A DNA stretch of 63,790 nt from Azohydromonas caseinilytica (GTDB lineage Bacteria; Pseudomonadota; Gammaproteobacteria; Burkholderiales; Burkholderiaceae_C): NCBI RefSeq assembly GCF_012927045.1, contig NZ_JABBFW010000030.1, positions 1 to 63,790 of the forward strand, in the 5' to 3' direction. Within the stretch, counting starts at the first letter, position 1; each line of letters starts with the position of its first letter. Shown here in pieces: positions 45,711 through 55,451 of the stretch. A model generated the notes under the pieces. It saw nothing but the letters and a program-made list of their open reading frames with translations. It made no database searches and was not told where the DNA came from. A program made the position numbers and the translations under genes.

Positions 45711-45880
45711 ATGGGCTCCCAAGGATCGTCGCCGCCGCCCGCAGCGAAGGCTGCAAGCCACGGCGGCAAACGTAATCTAAGGGCGCCCATACATCGGGAC
45801 AATCAGAACGTTGCGATGCGTTTGATCGAAAAAACCAGAGCATCGACACCCTGCCCGGGCCGGCCTCAGCATCGGGAGTC

Positions 45881-46954
45881 TCAAGGCGTGATCGCCACCT
45901 TGAGCACGCCGTCGCGCTGGTGGCTGAACAGCTCGTAGGCGGCCTCGATGTCGTCGAGCCTGAAGCGGTGCGTGACCATGGCGCCCAGGTCCACGCGCCC
46001 GGCCTCGATCACCGCCATGAGCCGGCGCATGCGCTCCTTGCCGCCCGGGCACAGCGAGGTGACGATGCGGTGGTCGCCCAGCCCGGCGGCAAAGGCGTCC
46101 AGCGGGATCTTCAGGTCGGTGGAGTACACGCCCAGGCTGGACAGCGTGCCGCCCGGCCGCAGGCAGCGCAGCGCCGCCTCGAAGGTGCCCTGCGTGCCCA
46201 GCGCCTCGATCGAGGCATCCACGCCGCGCCCGCCGGTCAGGCGCAGGATCTCCTGCACCGGGTCCTGGCGGCTGAAGTCGATCACCACGTCGGCGCCCAG
46301 GCGCCGCGCCATCTCCAGCCGCTCGGGCACCCGGTCCACGCCGATCACCAGGCTGGCGCCGCTGAGCTTGGCGCCCGCGGTGGCGCACAGCCCGATCGGC
46401 CCCTGCGCGAACACCGCCACGCTGTCGCCGATGCGGATCTTCGCGCTCTCCGCGCCCGCGAAGCCGGTGGACATGATGTCCGGGCACATCAGCACCTGCT
46501 CGTCGCTGAGCCCGTCGGGTACCGGTGCGAGGTTGAACATGGCGTCCGGCACCAGCACGTACTCAGCCTGGCAACCGTCGATGGTGTTGCCGAAGCGCCA
46601 GCCGCCCAGGGGCTTCCAGCCCTGCGCGGTGCCGGCGCCGTCCTGGGCGCAGAAGCCGCACTGGCAGGCGTTGCTCCAGCCGCTGGGCGTGATCGCGCCG
46701 GCAATGACGCGCTGGCCCTCGCGGTAGCCCTTGACGGCCGAGCCCAGCTTCTCGATCACGCCCACGGGCTCGTGGCCGATGGTCAGCCCGCGCGCCACCG
46801 GGTACTCGCCCTTGAGGATGTGCACGTCGGTGCCGCAGATCGTGGTGGTGGTGACGCGCACCAGCGCATCCAGCGGCCCAACGTCGGGAATCGGCTTGTC
46901 GTCGAGCACGATGCGGCCCGGTTCAACGAAGACAGCGGCTTTCATCATCGGCAT
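45881..46954 (-). CDS. Zinc-dependent alcohol dehydrogenase
   Basis: The 357-residue medium-chain dehydrogenase has catalytic zinc ligands in TICGTDVH and GHEPVG, a reduced structural-zinc loop (NACQCGFCAQD, fewer Cys than classical ADH), the nucleotide loop FAQGPIGLC and an Asp at the end of the second strand (VIGVDRVPERLEMA), which favours NAD over NADP. CAGGAG precedes the ATG at 46952-46954. Substrate unknown. Confidence 0.9.
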   Translation of the reverse strand: MPMMKAAVFVEPGRIVLDDKPIPDVGPLDALVRVTTTTICGTDVHILKGEYPVARGLTIGHEPVGVIEKLGSAVKGYREGQRVIAGAITPSGWSNACQCGFCAQDGAGTAQGWKPLGGWRFGNTIDGCQAEYVLVPDAMFNLAPVPDGLSDEQVLMCPDIMSTGFAGAESAKIRIGDSVAVFAQGPIGLCATAGAKLSGASLVIGVDRVPERLEMARRLGADVVIDFSRQDPVQEILRLTGGRGVDASIEALGTQGTFEAALRCLRPGGTLSSLGVYSTDLKIPLDAFAAGLGDHRIVTSLCPGGKERMRRLMAVIEAGRVDLGAMVTHRFRLDDIEAAYELFSHQRDGVLKVAITP

Positions 46955-47225
46955 GGGAACTCTCCTGGCAGGGGTCCGGACCCGCAGGCTACGGCGCTGC
47001 CCTCCCCGCGACTTGAGCCAGCTCAAGCCTGCAGCGCGAATTCATCAGGTTTTTCCGAAGTTGCGTTCCACAACATTCGAATTCCCGCGTCAATGCGGGC
47101 CGCCTACAGTGCCCTGTCCCGGCGCCATGCCGGGTTGGGCCACCCGGGCGGCTTTCGCCCCTGGCACGCAGCGGCTGCCGTCGGCGCCGCGCACACCTCC
47201 ATCCGATTGGGGAAAGGAACCGACC

Positions 47226-47711
47226 ATGTCGCGCCACACCATTGCTTCCCGCGCCTACCCGCTCAACAGCCCGCAGGCGGCCGGCCGCCTCGTGGCGCTG
47301 GCCCTGATCGCCAACGGTGAGATCAAGGCCAAGGAGTGGGCCGCGCTCAGCGCGCTGCGCGCCTGCGAACAGCTCGGCCTGAGCGATGAGCACTGGCACG
47401 ACCTGCTGGACGAGCTGTGCCACGACCTGCTGGCATCTCCGGATGCCGCGGGTGACTGCCTGGTCGATGCGCCCCTCCTGGCGTGCTGGCTGGCCGAGGT
47501 GGACGACCCTGCCCTGCAGCACCGCGTCATGCGGCTGTGCGCGGCCGTGATCGGGGCCGACGGGCATGTCGATCCCGGCGAGTCGGTGGTGTTGCGCGGC
47601 ATGCTGGCGCAGTGGGTGCTGCCCCAGGAGGAGCAGGCGGGCGTGGAACCCCTGCTCTACGGCCTGGACTTCCAGGTGCAGCCGCGCCGCCCGCAGCCCG
47701 TGGCCGGTTGA
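47226..47711 (+). CDS. TerB-like (tellurite-resistance/DjlA-type) domain protein
   Basis: The 161-residue all-helical product has two TerB-like segments: GRLVALALIANGEIKAKEWAAL and MRLCAAVIGADGHVDPGESVVLRGML, the latter with the acidic DGHVDPGE loop. Such proteins bind metal or act in envelope stress; no ter operon is present. The start follows GGAAAGGAACCGACC. Confidence 0.78.
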   Translation: MSRHTIASRAYPLNSPQAAGRLVALALIANGEIKAKEWAALSALRACEQLGLSDEHWHDLLDELCHDLLASPDAAGDCLVDAPLLACWLAEVDDPALQHRVMRLCAAVIGADGHVDPGESVVLRGMLAQWVLPQEEQAGVEPLLYGLDFQVQPRRPQPVAG

Positions 47712-47888
47712 GGGCCTGATCCAGTCCCCGGCAGCGCCAGCGGCGGCGCCCCCGGGACTGCGGCAGGCCGGTGCGAGTCAACCGCCTTTCGGCTTCACGG
47801 AATGGCGCAGCCAGCGCACGTTGCTTGCCCTGCTTGCGCGGCCTGAGCCCAGGCCGCCTCCAAAAGCAAATTCAAACAGCTGCCACCC

Positions 47889-50702
47889 ATGCCTTTTCTG
47901 CCCCTGGCCATCCTGCTGCCGCTGCTGCTGGGCCCCCTGTGCGCCTGGGCCGGTCGTGGCGGCACCGCGGCGGCCAGGCGGCGCGCGGCGTGGCTTGCGG
48001 CGGCGCTGACGGGCGCCGTGCTGGCGCTGCTGCTGTCCGGCGCCGGTGCCGTCCTCGACGGCCAGACCCTGCTGTGGCACCAGCCCTGGATGCCGGAGAT
48101 CGGCTTCAACCTGGGCCTGCGCCTGGACGGGCTGGGCCTGATGTTCAGCGGCCTGATCACCGGTATCGGGCTGCTGGTGATCCTCTACGCCGCCTACTAC
48201 CTGGGCCCGCAGGACCCGCCCGGCAAGCTCTACGCGCTGCTGATGCTGTTCATGGCCGCCATGCTGGGCGTGGTGCTGGCGGACAACCTGCTGCTGCTGG
48301 TCGTGTTCTGGGAGCTCACGAGCCTCGCCTCCTTCCTGCTGGTGGGCTACTGGAGCCACCGCGCCGAGGCGCGCGCCGGCGCGCGCATGGCGCTGGCGGT
48401 GACGGGCGCGGGCGGGCTGGCGCTGCTGGCGGGCGTGGTGCTGCTGGGCCAGATGGCGGGCACGTACGAGCTTTCGCAGCTGCTGGGGCAGCGCGAGCGC
48501 ATCCAGGCCGATGCGAGCTATCCCGTGGCGCTGCTGCTGATCCTGCTGGGCTGCTTCACCAAGAGCGCGCAGTGGCCTTTCCACTTCTGGCTGCCCGAGG
48601 CCATGGCCGCGCCCACGCCGGTGTCGGCCTACCTGCACTCGGCCACGATGGTGAAGGCGGGCATCTTCCTGCTGATGCGGCTGTACCCGGTGCTGGGCGG
48701 CACGCTGCTGTTCGAGGTGGTGGTCGCCGCCACCGGGCTGCTGACCATGGGTTTTGCCGCCTACGTGGCCGTGTTCAGGCATGACCTCAAGGGGCTGCTG
48801 GCCTACTCGACCATCAGCCACCTGGGGCTGATCGTGTTCCTCATCGGGCTGAGCAGCCCGCTGTCGGCTGCTGCCGCGGTGTTCCACGTGCTCAACCACG
48901 CCACCTTCAAGGCCTCGCTGTTCATGACCGCCGGGATCATCGACCACGAGACCGGCACCCGCGACATGCGCCGCCTGGGCGGCCTGCTGCCCCTGCTGCC
49001 CTGGACTGCCACGCTGGCGATGGTGGCTGCCGCCGCGATGGCCGGCGTGCCGCTGGCCAACGGTTTCATCTCCAAGGAGATGTTCTTCGCCGAGGCGGCG
49101 GATCTGGCCGAGGCGGTGCCGGGCTGGGGCCTGCTGGTGCCGCTGGCGGCCACCTTCGGCGGCATCTGCTCGGTGGCCTACTCGCTGCGCTTCGTGCACG
49201 ACGTGTTCTTCAACGGCCCGCCCGTGGACCTGCCGAAGCCGCACCCGCACGAGCCGCCGCTGTTCATGAGGCTGCCGGTGGTGCTGCTGGTGGCGGTGTG
49301 CCTGGTGGTGGGCATCCAGCCCGGCGCCATGGAGCCGCTGGTCCGGCTGGCCGCCGGGGCCGTGCTGGGCGCCCCGGCGCCCGAGTTTCATTTGGCGCTG
49401 TGGCACGGCGTCAACCTGCCGCTGCTGATGAGCCTCGTCGCGCTGGCCGGCGGCGTGGCGATGTACTTCGCGCTGCTGCGCCGCTTCGACCTGCACCTGA
49501 ACCACCCGCGGGGCTGGACCGGGCGCCTGTTCTTCACTCGCGCCCTGGACGGGCTGTTCGAGGGCGCGCAGCGGCTCATCGCCCGGCTGGAGAGCGGCTC
49601 GCTGCAGCGCTACTTGGCCTGGCTGATGGGTTCGGCCCTCGTGCTGGGTGCACTGCCCTTCCTGGGCAGCGACGGGGTGTCTGCGGGCACGCGCGAGCGC
49701 CTGCCGGCACCGCTGCCGGCGCTGGTGGCCTGGGTGCTGTTGATCGCCGCCGGCCTGGCGCTGCTGCGCGGCCATCGCGACCGGCTGCTGGCCGTGGTGC
49801 TGGTGGGCGTGATCGGGCTGGTGACGGCGCTGGCCTTCGTCGGCCTGTCGGCGCCGGACCTGGCGCTGACGCAGCTCTCGGTGGAGCTGGTCTCCACCGT
49901 GCTGCTGCTCATGGGCCTGGCGCTGCTGCCGCGCCACACGCCGCGCGAGTCCGGCCGGGCGCGGCAGCTGCGCGACGCCGTGCTGGCCGGCGCCGGCGGG
50001 CTGGGCATCGGCGCCCTGGCCTGGCTGCTGCTCACGCGCGACCACGCCTCCATCGCCTGGTACTTCCTGGACCAGGCGCTGCCCGGCGGCGGCGGCAGCA
50101 ACGTGGTCAACGTCATCCTGGTGGACTTCCGCGGCTACGACACCTTCGGCGAGATCACGGTGCTGGCCATCGCGGCGGTGGGCGTACTGGCCCTGCTCCA
50201 GGGTTTTGCTTTGCAGCGTGCGCCGGTCGATGCCGAAGGGCGGCCCTGGAGCTTCCCTCGCCCGCCGCTGATGCTGCGCCTGGCGGCGCGGCTGGTGCTG
50301 CCGCTGGCCCTGGCGGTGAGCCTCTACCTGTTCTGGCGCGGCCACAACCTGCCCGGCGGCGGCTTCATTGCCGGGTTGGTGACGGCGGTGGCGCTGGTGC
50401 TGCAGTACATGGCGCAGGGCCAGGCACGGGCGGAAAAGCTGCTGGGCGCTGCAGGCGGCGGGCGCTACGTGCGCTGGATCGCGCTGGGGCTGGCCGTCGC
50501 CGGGCTCACCGGCCTGGGCGCCCTCTTCTTCGGACATCCCTTCCTCACCAGCGCGCACGGTCATCCCAGCGTGCCGGTGCTGGGCGAGCTGCCGCTGGCC
50601 ACGGCCACCCTGTTCGACCTGGGCGTCTACGTCACGGTGGTGGGCGCGACGCTGCTGACCCTGTCGGTGCTGGGCGCGGCCAGCCGGGAGCCCCGGACAT
50701 GA
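47889..50702 (+). CDS. mrpA: Mrp Na+/H+ antiporter subunit A fused to subunit B
   Basis: The 937-residue polytopic protein is the large proton-channel-like subunit of the Mrp antiporter, homologous to NuoL: LTSLASFLLVGYWSHR, GCFTKSAQWPFHFWLPEAMAAPTPVSAYLHS and GLLAYSTISHLGL are typical. After the MrpA C-terminal extension it continues into an MrpB-like domain (from about residue 800: RPPLMLRLAARLVLP, HNLPGGGFIAGLV, GVYVTVVGATLLTLSV). The A-B fusion is typical of group-2 mrp operons. Its stop overlaps the mrpC start (ATGA). Confidence 0.94.
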   Translation: MPFLPLAILLPLLLGPLCAWAGRGGTAAARRRAAWLAAALTGAVLALLLSGAGAVLDGQTLLWHQPWMPEIGFNLGLRLDGLGLMFSGLITGIGLLVILYAAYYLGPQDPPGKLYALLMLFMAAMLGVVLADNLLLLVVFWELTSLASFLLVGYWSHRAEARAGARMALAVTGAGGLALLAGVVLLGQMAGTYELSQLLGQRERIQADASYPVALLLILLGCFTKSAQWPFHFWLPEAMAAPTPVSAYLHSATMVKAGIFLLMRLYPVLGGTLLFEVVVAATGLLTMGFAAYVAVFRHDLKGLLAYSTISHLGLIVFLIGLSSPLSAAAAVFHVLNHATFKASLFMTAGIIDHETGTRDMRRLGGLLPLLPWTATLAMVAAAAMAGVPLANGFISKEMFFAEAADLAEAVPGWGLLVPLAATFGGICSVAYSLRFVHDVFFNGPPVDLPKPHPHEPPLFMRLPVVLLVAVCLVVGIQPGAMEPLVRLAAGAVLGAPAPEFHLALWHGVNLPLLMSLVALAGGVAMYFALLRRFDLHLNHPRGWTGRLFFTRALDGLFEGAQRLIARLESGSLQRYLAWLMGSALVLGALPFLGSDGVSAGTRERLPAPLPALVAWVLLIAAGLALLRGHRDRLLAVVLVGVIGLVTALAFVGLSAPDLALTQLSVELVSTVLLLMGLALLPRHTPRESGRARQLRDAVLAGAGGLGIGALAWLLLTRDHASIAWYFLDQALPGGGGSNVVNVILVDFRGYDTFGEITVLAIAAVGVLALLQGFALQRAPVDAEGRPWSFPRPPLMLRLAARLVLPLALAVSLYLFWRGHNLPGGGFIAGLVTAVALVLQYMAQGQARAEKLLGAAGGGRYVRWIALGLAVAGLTGLGALFFGHPFLTSAHGHPSVPVLGELPLATATLFDLGVYVTVVGATLLTLSVLGAASREPRT

Positions 50703-51070
50703 CGATCTCGATGGAATTCCTGTTCGCCAGCGGCATCGGCTGGGTGACGTTCTGCGGCCTGTGGCTGCTGCTGCGCGGGCGCAGTTTCAGCGTGGTGCTG
50801 GGGCTGACGCTGCTGGGCTACGCGGTGAACCTCTTCATCTTTTCCACCGGGCGGCTCTGGCGCGACGCGGCGCCGATCCTGCAGGGCAACGGTCCCTTCG
50901 CCGACCCGCTGCCGCAGGCACTGGTGCTCACGGCCATCGTCATCGGCTTTGCCACCACCGGCTTCGTGATCGAGCTGGCGCTGCGCAGCCGGCACGACAA
51001 CGGCAGCGACCATGTGGACGGCCGCGAGCCCGGCGCGGCCGGCGGCGTGGTTGGCAAGGAGCGCGCGTGA
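50699..51070 (+). CDS. mrpC: Mrp antiporter subunit C
   Basis: The 123-residue NuoK-like subunit has three membrane helices; SVVLGLTLLGYAVNLFIFSTGR and DPLPQALVLTAIVIGFATTGFVIEL are the family signature. Its start overlaps mrpA and its stop overlaps the GTG of mrpD, so the operon is translationally coupled. Confidence 0.94.
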   Translation: MTISMEFLFASGIGWVTFCGLWLLLRGRSFSVVLGLTLLGYAVNLFIFSTGRLWRDAAPILQGNGPFADPLPQALVLTAIVIGFATTGFVIELALRSRHDNGSDHVDGREPGAAGGVVGKERA

Positions 51071-52638
51071 GCTGGCGCGAGCACCTGCCCGTCCTGCCGG
51101 TGCTGCTGCCCGTGACCACCGCGGTGCTGCTGCTGGCCCTGGGCGACGCCCGGCGGCATGCGGCGCGCACGCTGGCGCTGATCTCCACCGCACTGGGGCT
51201 GCTGCTGGCGCTGGCGCTGCTGCGCCAGGCCGATACCGGGGCGCTGGAGGTCTACCGCGTGGGCGACTGGCCGGCGCCCTTCGGCATCGCGCTGGTGGTG
51301 GACCGGCTCTCGGCGCTGATGCTGACGCTCACCTCCGCGGTGGCGCTGCCCGTGCTGCTCTATGCCAGCGCGGGCTGGGACGCGCGCGGGCGGCACTTCC
51401 ACGCCCTGTTCCAGTTCCAGCTCATGGGGCTGAACGGCGCCTTCGTCACCGGCGACCTGTTCAACTTGTTCGTCTTCTTCGAGGTGCTGCTCATCGCCAG
51501 CTACGTGCTGATGCTGCACGGACTGGGCCACCAGCGGCTGCGCGCCGGGCTGCACTACGTGGTGTTGAACCTGGCGGCCTCGGCGCTGTTCCTCATCGGC
51601 GTGGCGCTGATCTACGCCGGCACGGGCACGCTCAATCTGGCCGACCTGGCGCTGCGCGTGCCGCGGGCGGCCGGCACCGAGGCGCTGCTGCTGCGCGCCG
51701 GCGGACTGATCCTGCTGGCGGTGTTCGGCTTCAAGGCCGCGCTGGTGCCGCTCTCACTCTGGCTGCCCGCGACCTACTCGGCGGCCAGCGCCCCGGTGGC
51801 GGCGCTGTTCGCGCTGATGACCAAGGTGGGTGTGTACGCGATCTGGCGCGTGCACGGCGTGGTGTTCGGCGCCGGCGCGGGCGACTCCGCGCTGCTGGCG
51901 CAGCCGCTGTTGCTGCCGCTGGCCCTGCTCACCTGCGGGTTGGGCGTGGCTGGCGCGCTGGCCGCGCGCAACCTCGCGCGGCTGGTGGCGTGGCTCAACG
52001 TCGCCTCGGTGGGCACCATCCTGGCCGGGCTGGGGCTGTACGGCAACGACGCCTGGGCCGCGGCGCTGTACTACCTGCCGGGCAGCACGCTGGTGGTGGC
52101 GCTGCTGTTCCTGCTGGCCGAGCTGCTGGGCCGCCAGCGCGGCGACGCGGCGGATGCGCTGGAGCCCGCCCCGGCGGTGGCGCAGCCGGCGCTGCTGGGG
52201 CTGCTGTTCCTGGTGGCGGCCGTGACCATCGCCGGCCTGCCGCCGCTGCCGGGCTTCCTCGGCAAGGTGATGCTGATGCAGGCCGCCTCGGGCCACGCCG
52301 GGGCCGCCGGCGTCTGGGCAGTGCTGCTGCTCATGGGCCTGGGCTCGCTGCTGGCGCTGGCGCGCGCGGGCAGCGTGCTGTTCTGGCAGGCGCACGGTGC
52401 CGGGACGGCGGCGCGCGCTCCGGCATGCGGGCTGGCCGCCGTGCTGTGGCTGCTGGCCGCGGGCGTGGCGCTGAGCGTGGGCGCCGGCCCGGTGCAGCGC
52501 TACACCCAGGCCGCCGCGCAGCAGCTCGGCGACGTGGCGGGCTACGCCCAGGCGGTGCTGCCCGAGGCCGGCGGCGCCAGCGCGCACAGCACCCGGCCCT
52601 ACACCGGCATTGTCAAGGACCGGGAGGTTCACCCATGA
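51067..52638 (+). CDS. mrpD: Mrp antiporter subunit D
   Basis: The 523-residue NuoN/NuoM-like subunit has about 14 membrane helices, with GDLFNLFVFFEVLLIASYVLM, FGFKAALVPLSLWLPATYSAASAPVAALFA and AGLPPLPGFLGKVMLM. The GTG start at 51067 overlaps the mrpC stop; the nearest ATG would lie inside mrpC. The ATGA at the end couples it to mrpE. Confidence 0.94.
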   Translation: MSWREHLPVLPVLLPVTTAVLLLALGDARRHAARTLALISTALGLLLALALLRQADTGALEVYRVGDWPAPFGIALVVDRLSALMLTLTSAVALPVLLYASAGWDARGRHFHALFQFQLMGLNGAFVTGDLFNLFVFFEVLLIASYVLMLHGLGHQRLRAGLHYVVLNLAASALFLIGVALIYAGTGTLNLADLALRVPRAAGTEALLLRAGGLILLAVFGFKAALVPLSLWLPATYSAASAPVAALFALMTKVGVYAIWRVHGVVFGAGAGDSALLAQPLLLPLALLTCGLGVAGALAARNLARLVAWLNVASVGTILAGLGLYGNDAWAAALYYLPGSTLVVALLFLLAELLGRQRGDAADALEPAPAVAQPALLGLLFLVAAVTIAGLPPLPGFLGKVMLMQAASGHAGAAGVWAVLLLMGLGSLLALARAGSVLFWQAHGAGTAARAPACGLAAVLWLLAAGVALSVGAGPVQRYTQAAAQQLGDVAGYAQAVLPEAGGASAHSTRPYTGIVKDREVHP

Positions 52639-53120
52639 AGCGCTGGCTGCCTCATCCGGTGCTCTCAGCGCTGCTGGCCGCGGTCTGGCTCCTGCTGCAG
52701 CAGAGCATGGCCCTGCCCCAACTGATCACCGCCGCGGTCCTGGCGCTGGGGCTGCCGCGGCTGCTGCACGGCTTCCTGGGCGAGCCGGTGCGTCCGCGCG
52801 CCTGGGGCACGGCGCTGCGGCTGGCCGCGACCGTGCTCTGGGACATCGTGGTGGCCAACCTGGCCGTGGCGCGCCTGGTGCTGTCTCCCGGCGCGCGCCC
52901 GCGGCCGGCCTGGGTGCGCCTGCCGCTGCGTTTGAAACATCCGAGCGGCATCACGCTGCTGGCGACCATCGTCACCACCACGCCGGGCACGGTGTCGTGC
53001 CTGGTGGACGAGCAGCGCGGCGAACTGGTGGTACACGCCTTGGACTGTCCTGATCCGCAGGCGTTGGCGGACGAGATCCGCCAGCGCTACGAGGCGCCGT
53101 TGAGGGAGATCTTCGAATGA
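52635..53120 (+). CDS. mrpE: Mrp antiporter subunit E
   Basis: The 161-residue subunit has two N-terminal membrane helices (VLSALLAAVWLLLQQ, LITAAVLALGLPRLL), then a cytoplasmic domain with the family segment ITLLATIVTTTPGTVSCLVDEQRGELVVHALDC. It is needed for antiporter assembly. It overlaps mrpD and mrpF by four bases each. Confidence 0.93.
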   Translation: MKRWLPHPVLSALLAAVWLLLQQSMALPQLITAAVLALGLPRLLHGFLGEPVRPRAWGTALRLAATVLWDIVVANLAVARLVLSPGARPRPAWVRLPLRLKHPSGITLLATIVTTTPGTVSCLVDEQRGELVVHALDCPDPQALADEIRQRYEAPLREIFE

Positions 53121-53389
53121 TTCTGGATTGGGCCCTGAACTTCGCGCTGGGCGCCGTGGCGCTGGCGATGCTGCTGTGCGGCTGGCGGCTGCTGCGCGGC
53201 CCGACGCTGCCGGACCGCATCCTGGCGCTGGACACGCTCTACATCAACGCGGTGGCGCTGGCCGTGCTGGCCGGGCTGCAGGCGCGCTCGGCGCTGCTGT
53301 TCGAGGCGGCATTGATCATCGCCCTGCTGGGCTTCGCCTCGACGGTGGCGCTGGCACGCTTTGTCAGCCGCGGCGACGTGATGGAGTGA
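53117..53389 (+). CDS. mrpF: Mrp antiporter subunit F
   Basis: The 90-residue subunit has three membrane helices, with WRLLRGPTLPDRILALDTLYINAVAL and LIIALLGFASTVALARFVSRGDV typical of MrpF. It begins in the mrpE stop (ATGA). Confidence 0.93.
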   Translation: MILDWALNFALGAVALAMLLCGWRLLRGPTLPDRILALDTLYINAVALAVLAGLQARSALLFEAALIIALLGFASTVALARFVSRGDVME

Positions 53390-53400
53390 AGGAGAACGCC

Positions 53401-53730
53401 ATGGCGCCTTGGATCGAGTGGATCGTGGCCGCGCTGCTGGTGGTGGGCGGCGCCTTCGCCCTGATCGGGGCCATTGGCCTGGCGCGCTTTCCGGACTTCT
53501 TCATGCGGCTGCACGCGCCCACCAAGGCCACGACGCTGGGCGTGGGCGGCGTGCTGCTGGCCAGCATGGTGCACGGCTGGGCGCAGGGCCTGCCCGGCCT
53601 GCACGAGCTGCTGATCGCGCTGTTCCTGTTCATCACCGCGCCGGTGTCGGCGCAGCTGATGGCGCTGGCGGCGCTGCACCTGCGCGTGGCCTCGCGGACC
53701 GAAGTCCCGCAGGAGCTGCCCCGAGAGTGA
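53401..53730 (+). CDS. mrpG: Mrp antiporter subunit G
   Basis: The 109-residue subunit has three membrane helices and the family signature GLARFPDFFMRLHAPTKATTLGVGG. AAGGAG lies just before the ATG, 11 bp after mrpF. It is the last gene of the mrp operon; a hairpin follows at 53753-53793. Confidence 0.93.
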   Translation: MAPWIEWIVAALLVVGGAFALIGAIGLARFPDFFMRLHAPTKATTLGVGGVLLASMVHGWAQGLPGLHELLIALFLFITAPVSAQLMALAALHLRVASRTEVPQELPRE

Positions 53731-53752
53731 ACCGGATTGTCAACCGCTTTGG

Positions 53753-53793
53753 GACAGTCTCCTCACTCACTAGCCTTGGTTGAGGACACTGTC
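53753..53793 (+). terminator. Long imperfect hairpin after the mrp operon
   Basis: GACAGTCTCCTCA (53753-53765) pairs with TGAGGACACTGTC (53781-53793) over 13 bp with one mismatch. No T-run follows, so it may protect mRNA or be an operator instead of an intrinsic terminator. Confidence 0.45.
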
Positions 53794-53838
53794 AACAACC
53801 AGTAAACAATCCTCCGGCAGCGCCAGCCCGGTGGCCGA

Positions 53839-54306
53839 TCACAACCCCAGCTCGCTGAGACCAGGGTGATCGTCCGGCCGGCGGCCCAGCGGCCAGTGCA
53901 TCAGGCGTTCGGACTCGCGGATCGGCAGATCGTTGATGCTGGCAAAGCGCCGTGTCATCAGCCCGTGCTCGTTGAATTCCCAGTTCTCGTTGCCGTAGCT
54001 GCGGAACCAGTGTCCCGAATCCTCGTGCCACTCGTAGGCGAAACGCACCGCGATGCGCGCGCCGTCGCAGGCCCACAGTTCCTTGATCAGCCGGTAGTCC
54101 AGTTCGCGCCTCCACTTGCGCACCAGAAAGGCGTGCACCTGCTCCCGGCCCACCGGGAACTCGGCGCGGTTGCGCCAGCGCGTGTCCGGCGTGTAGACCT
54201 GCACCACGCGGTCGGGGTCGCGCGAGTTCCACGCATCTTCGGCCAGCCGCACCTTCACGGCGGCGGTCTCGGGAGTGAAGGGCGGCAGCGGCGGGCGGGT
54301 GGTCAT
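53839..54306 (-). CDS. DUF1348 (NTF2-like) family protein
   Basis: The 155-residue protein has an NTF2-like cone fold of the DUF1348 type: [71 protein letters not shown]. Function is unknown. The start at 54304-54306 is preferred; an upstream ATG at 54336 would add ten residues and neither has a clear ribosome-binding site. Confidence 0.85.
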   Translation of the reverse strand: MTTRPPLPPFTPETAAVKVRLAEDAWNSRDPDRVVQVYTPDTRWRNRAEFPVGREQVHAFLVRKWRRELDYRLIKELWACDGARIAVRFAYEWHEDSGHWFRSYGNENWEFNEHGLMTRRFASINDLPIRESERLMHWPLGRRPDDHPGLSELGL

Positions 54307-54395
54307 GGCGTCAGGCACGGGTGAAGAAGCGGCCATGATGGCAGCGGCCCTGCTCTGCCCGCCCGGTGGCTGCCGGCCGACGGGCTGAAGGCGGT

Positions 54396-55337
54396 TCAGG
54401 CCATGGCCCGGCGCCGCGCCGGGCCGGCGCGCGGGGCCTTGTCCGCCATCTGGAACAGCTCATTGCGCGCGGTCTGGGTGATGGCCACCACGCAGGGATG
54501 CGTGATGCGGCGCTCCACCGAGATGGCAAAGAAATCCTCCTCCACGCCTTCGGCCACGCCGATGGCCTGCACGCCGAACTGGGTCTGGACCTCGTCGGCC
54601 AGCACATCGGGCGCAGCGAAAAAGCCCGCGCTGCGGCGGCCGAACTCCTGGATCAGCGCGCTGTCGTCGAACTCGCCCACCACGCGCGGGCGCACGCCCT
54701 GCGACTGGAACCAGGCCCGCAGGCGCTGGCCCACGGCGGAATCCTCGCCCTGCATCAACACCGGCGCGGCGTCCAGACAGGCAGGAAAGTCGCCCGGGTG
54801 GCGCTCGCGCAGTGCCGCGGTGCCGAAGAAGCTCAGCGTGGAGGCGCCCAGGCGGTGGCTGAAGGCCTTGACGCTGACCGAGGACGGGATGGGCGCGTCC
54901 GAGATCACCAGGTCCAGCTTGTGCAGCGCCAGCTCGGCCAGCAGCAGGTCCAGCTTCCACTCGCGGCACACGATGCGCACGTCCTGCACCGCGAAGGCCG
55001 GCTCCACCAGGTGGTAGGCCACGGCCTTGGGCACGGCATCCGCCACACCGACGCGAAACTCCAGCGCCCGCCCGCGCGTGGTGCCCTCGCGCACCGCAGC
55101 CTCCAGCTCGGCGCCCATGGCAAAAATGTCCTTGGCGTAGTCCAGCACCATGCGACCGGTGTCGGTCAGTACCAGACGGCGCCCGCTGCGTGCGAACAGC
55201 GGGCTGCCGAGCCGCTCTTCCAGCAGCTGGATCTGACCGCTGACCGTCTGGGGCGTGAGGTGCAGCAGCTCGCTGGCGCGCGCGACGCTGCCGGCCTCGG
55301 CCACTTGCAGAAAGTAGTGCAGGTGCTTGTAGTTCAT
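54396..55337 (-). CDS. nhaR: NhaR-type LysR regulator
   Basis: The 313-residue LysR-family protein has the N-terminal helix-turn-helix [39 protein letters not shown] and a C-terminal co-inducer domain with the NhaR-like run [20 protein letters not shown]. NhaR activates Na+/H+ antiporter genes in response to sodium. Its place one gene downstream of mrpA-G makes that operon a likely target. It is divergent from the HPF-like gene. Confidence 0.88.
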   Translation of the reverse strand: MNYKHLHYFLQVAEAGSVARASELLHLTPQTVSGQIQLLEERLGSPLFARSGRRLVLTDTGRMVLDYAKDIFAMGAELEAAVREGTTRGRALEFRVGVADAVPKAVAYHLVEPAFAVQDVRIVCREWKLDLLLAELALHKLDLVISDAPIPSSVSVKAFSHRLGASTLSFFGTAALRERHPGDFPACLDAAPVLMQGEDSAVGQRLRAWFQSQGVRPRVVGEFDDSALIQEFGRRSAGFFAAPDVLADEVQTQFGVQAIGVAEGVEEDFFAISVERRITHPCVVAITQTARNELFQMADKAPRAGPARRRAMA

Positions 55338-55451
55338 CCCTCAATCATCAGACTTTTCCTACAAGCAGCCCCGGAATAATCGGCTTTACCTGACTTCTGC
55401 CCCTGCCTACAGTGGTCCGGTCGCCACTACACCGTTTGTCGGGACCCCTGC

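Noticed and set aside
47778-50564. 928-codon open frame opposite mrpA
   Set aside because: Antisense of mrpA; Gln/His/Arg-rich without conserved sequence.
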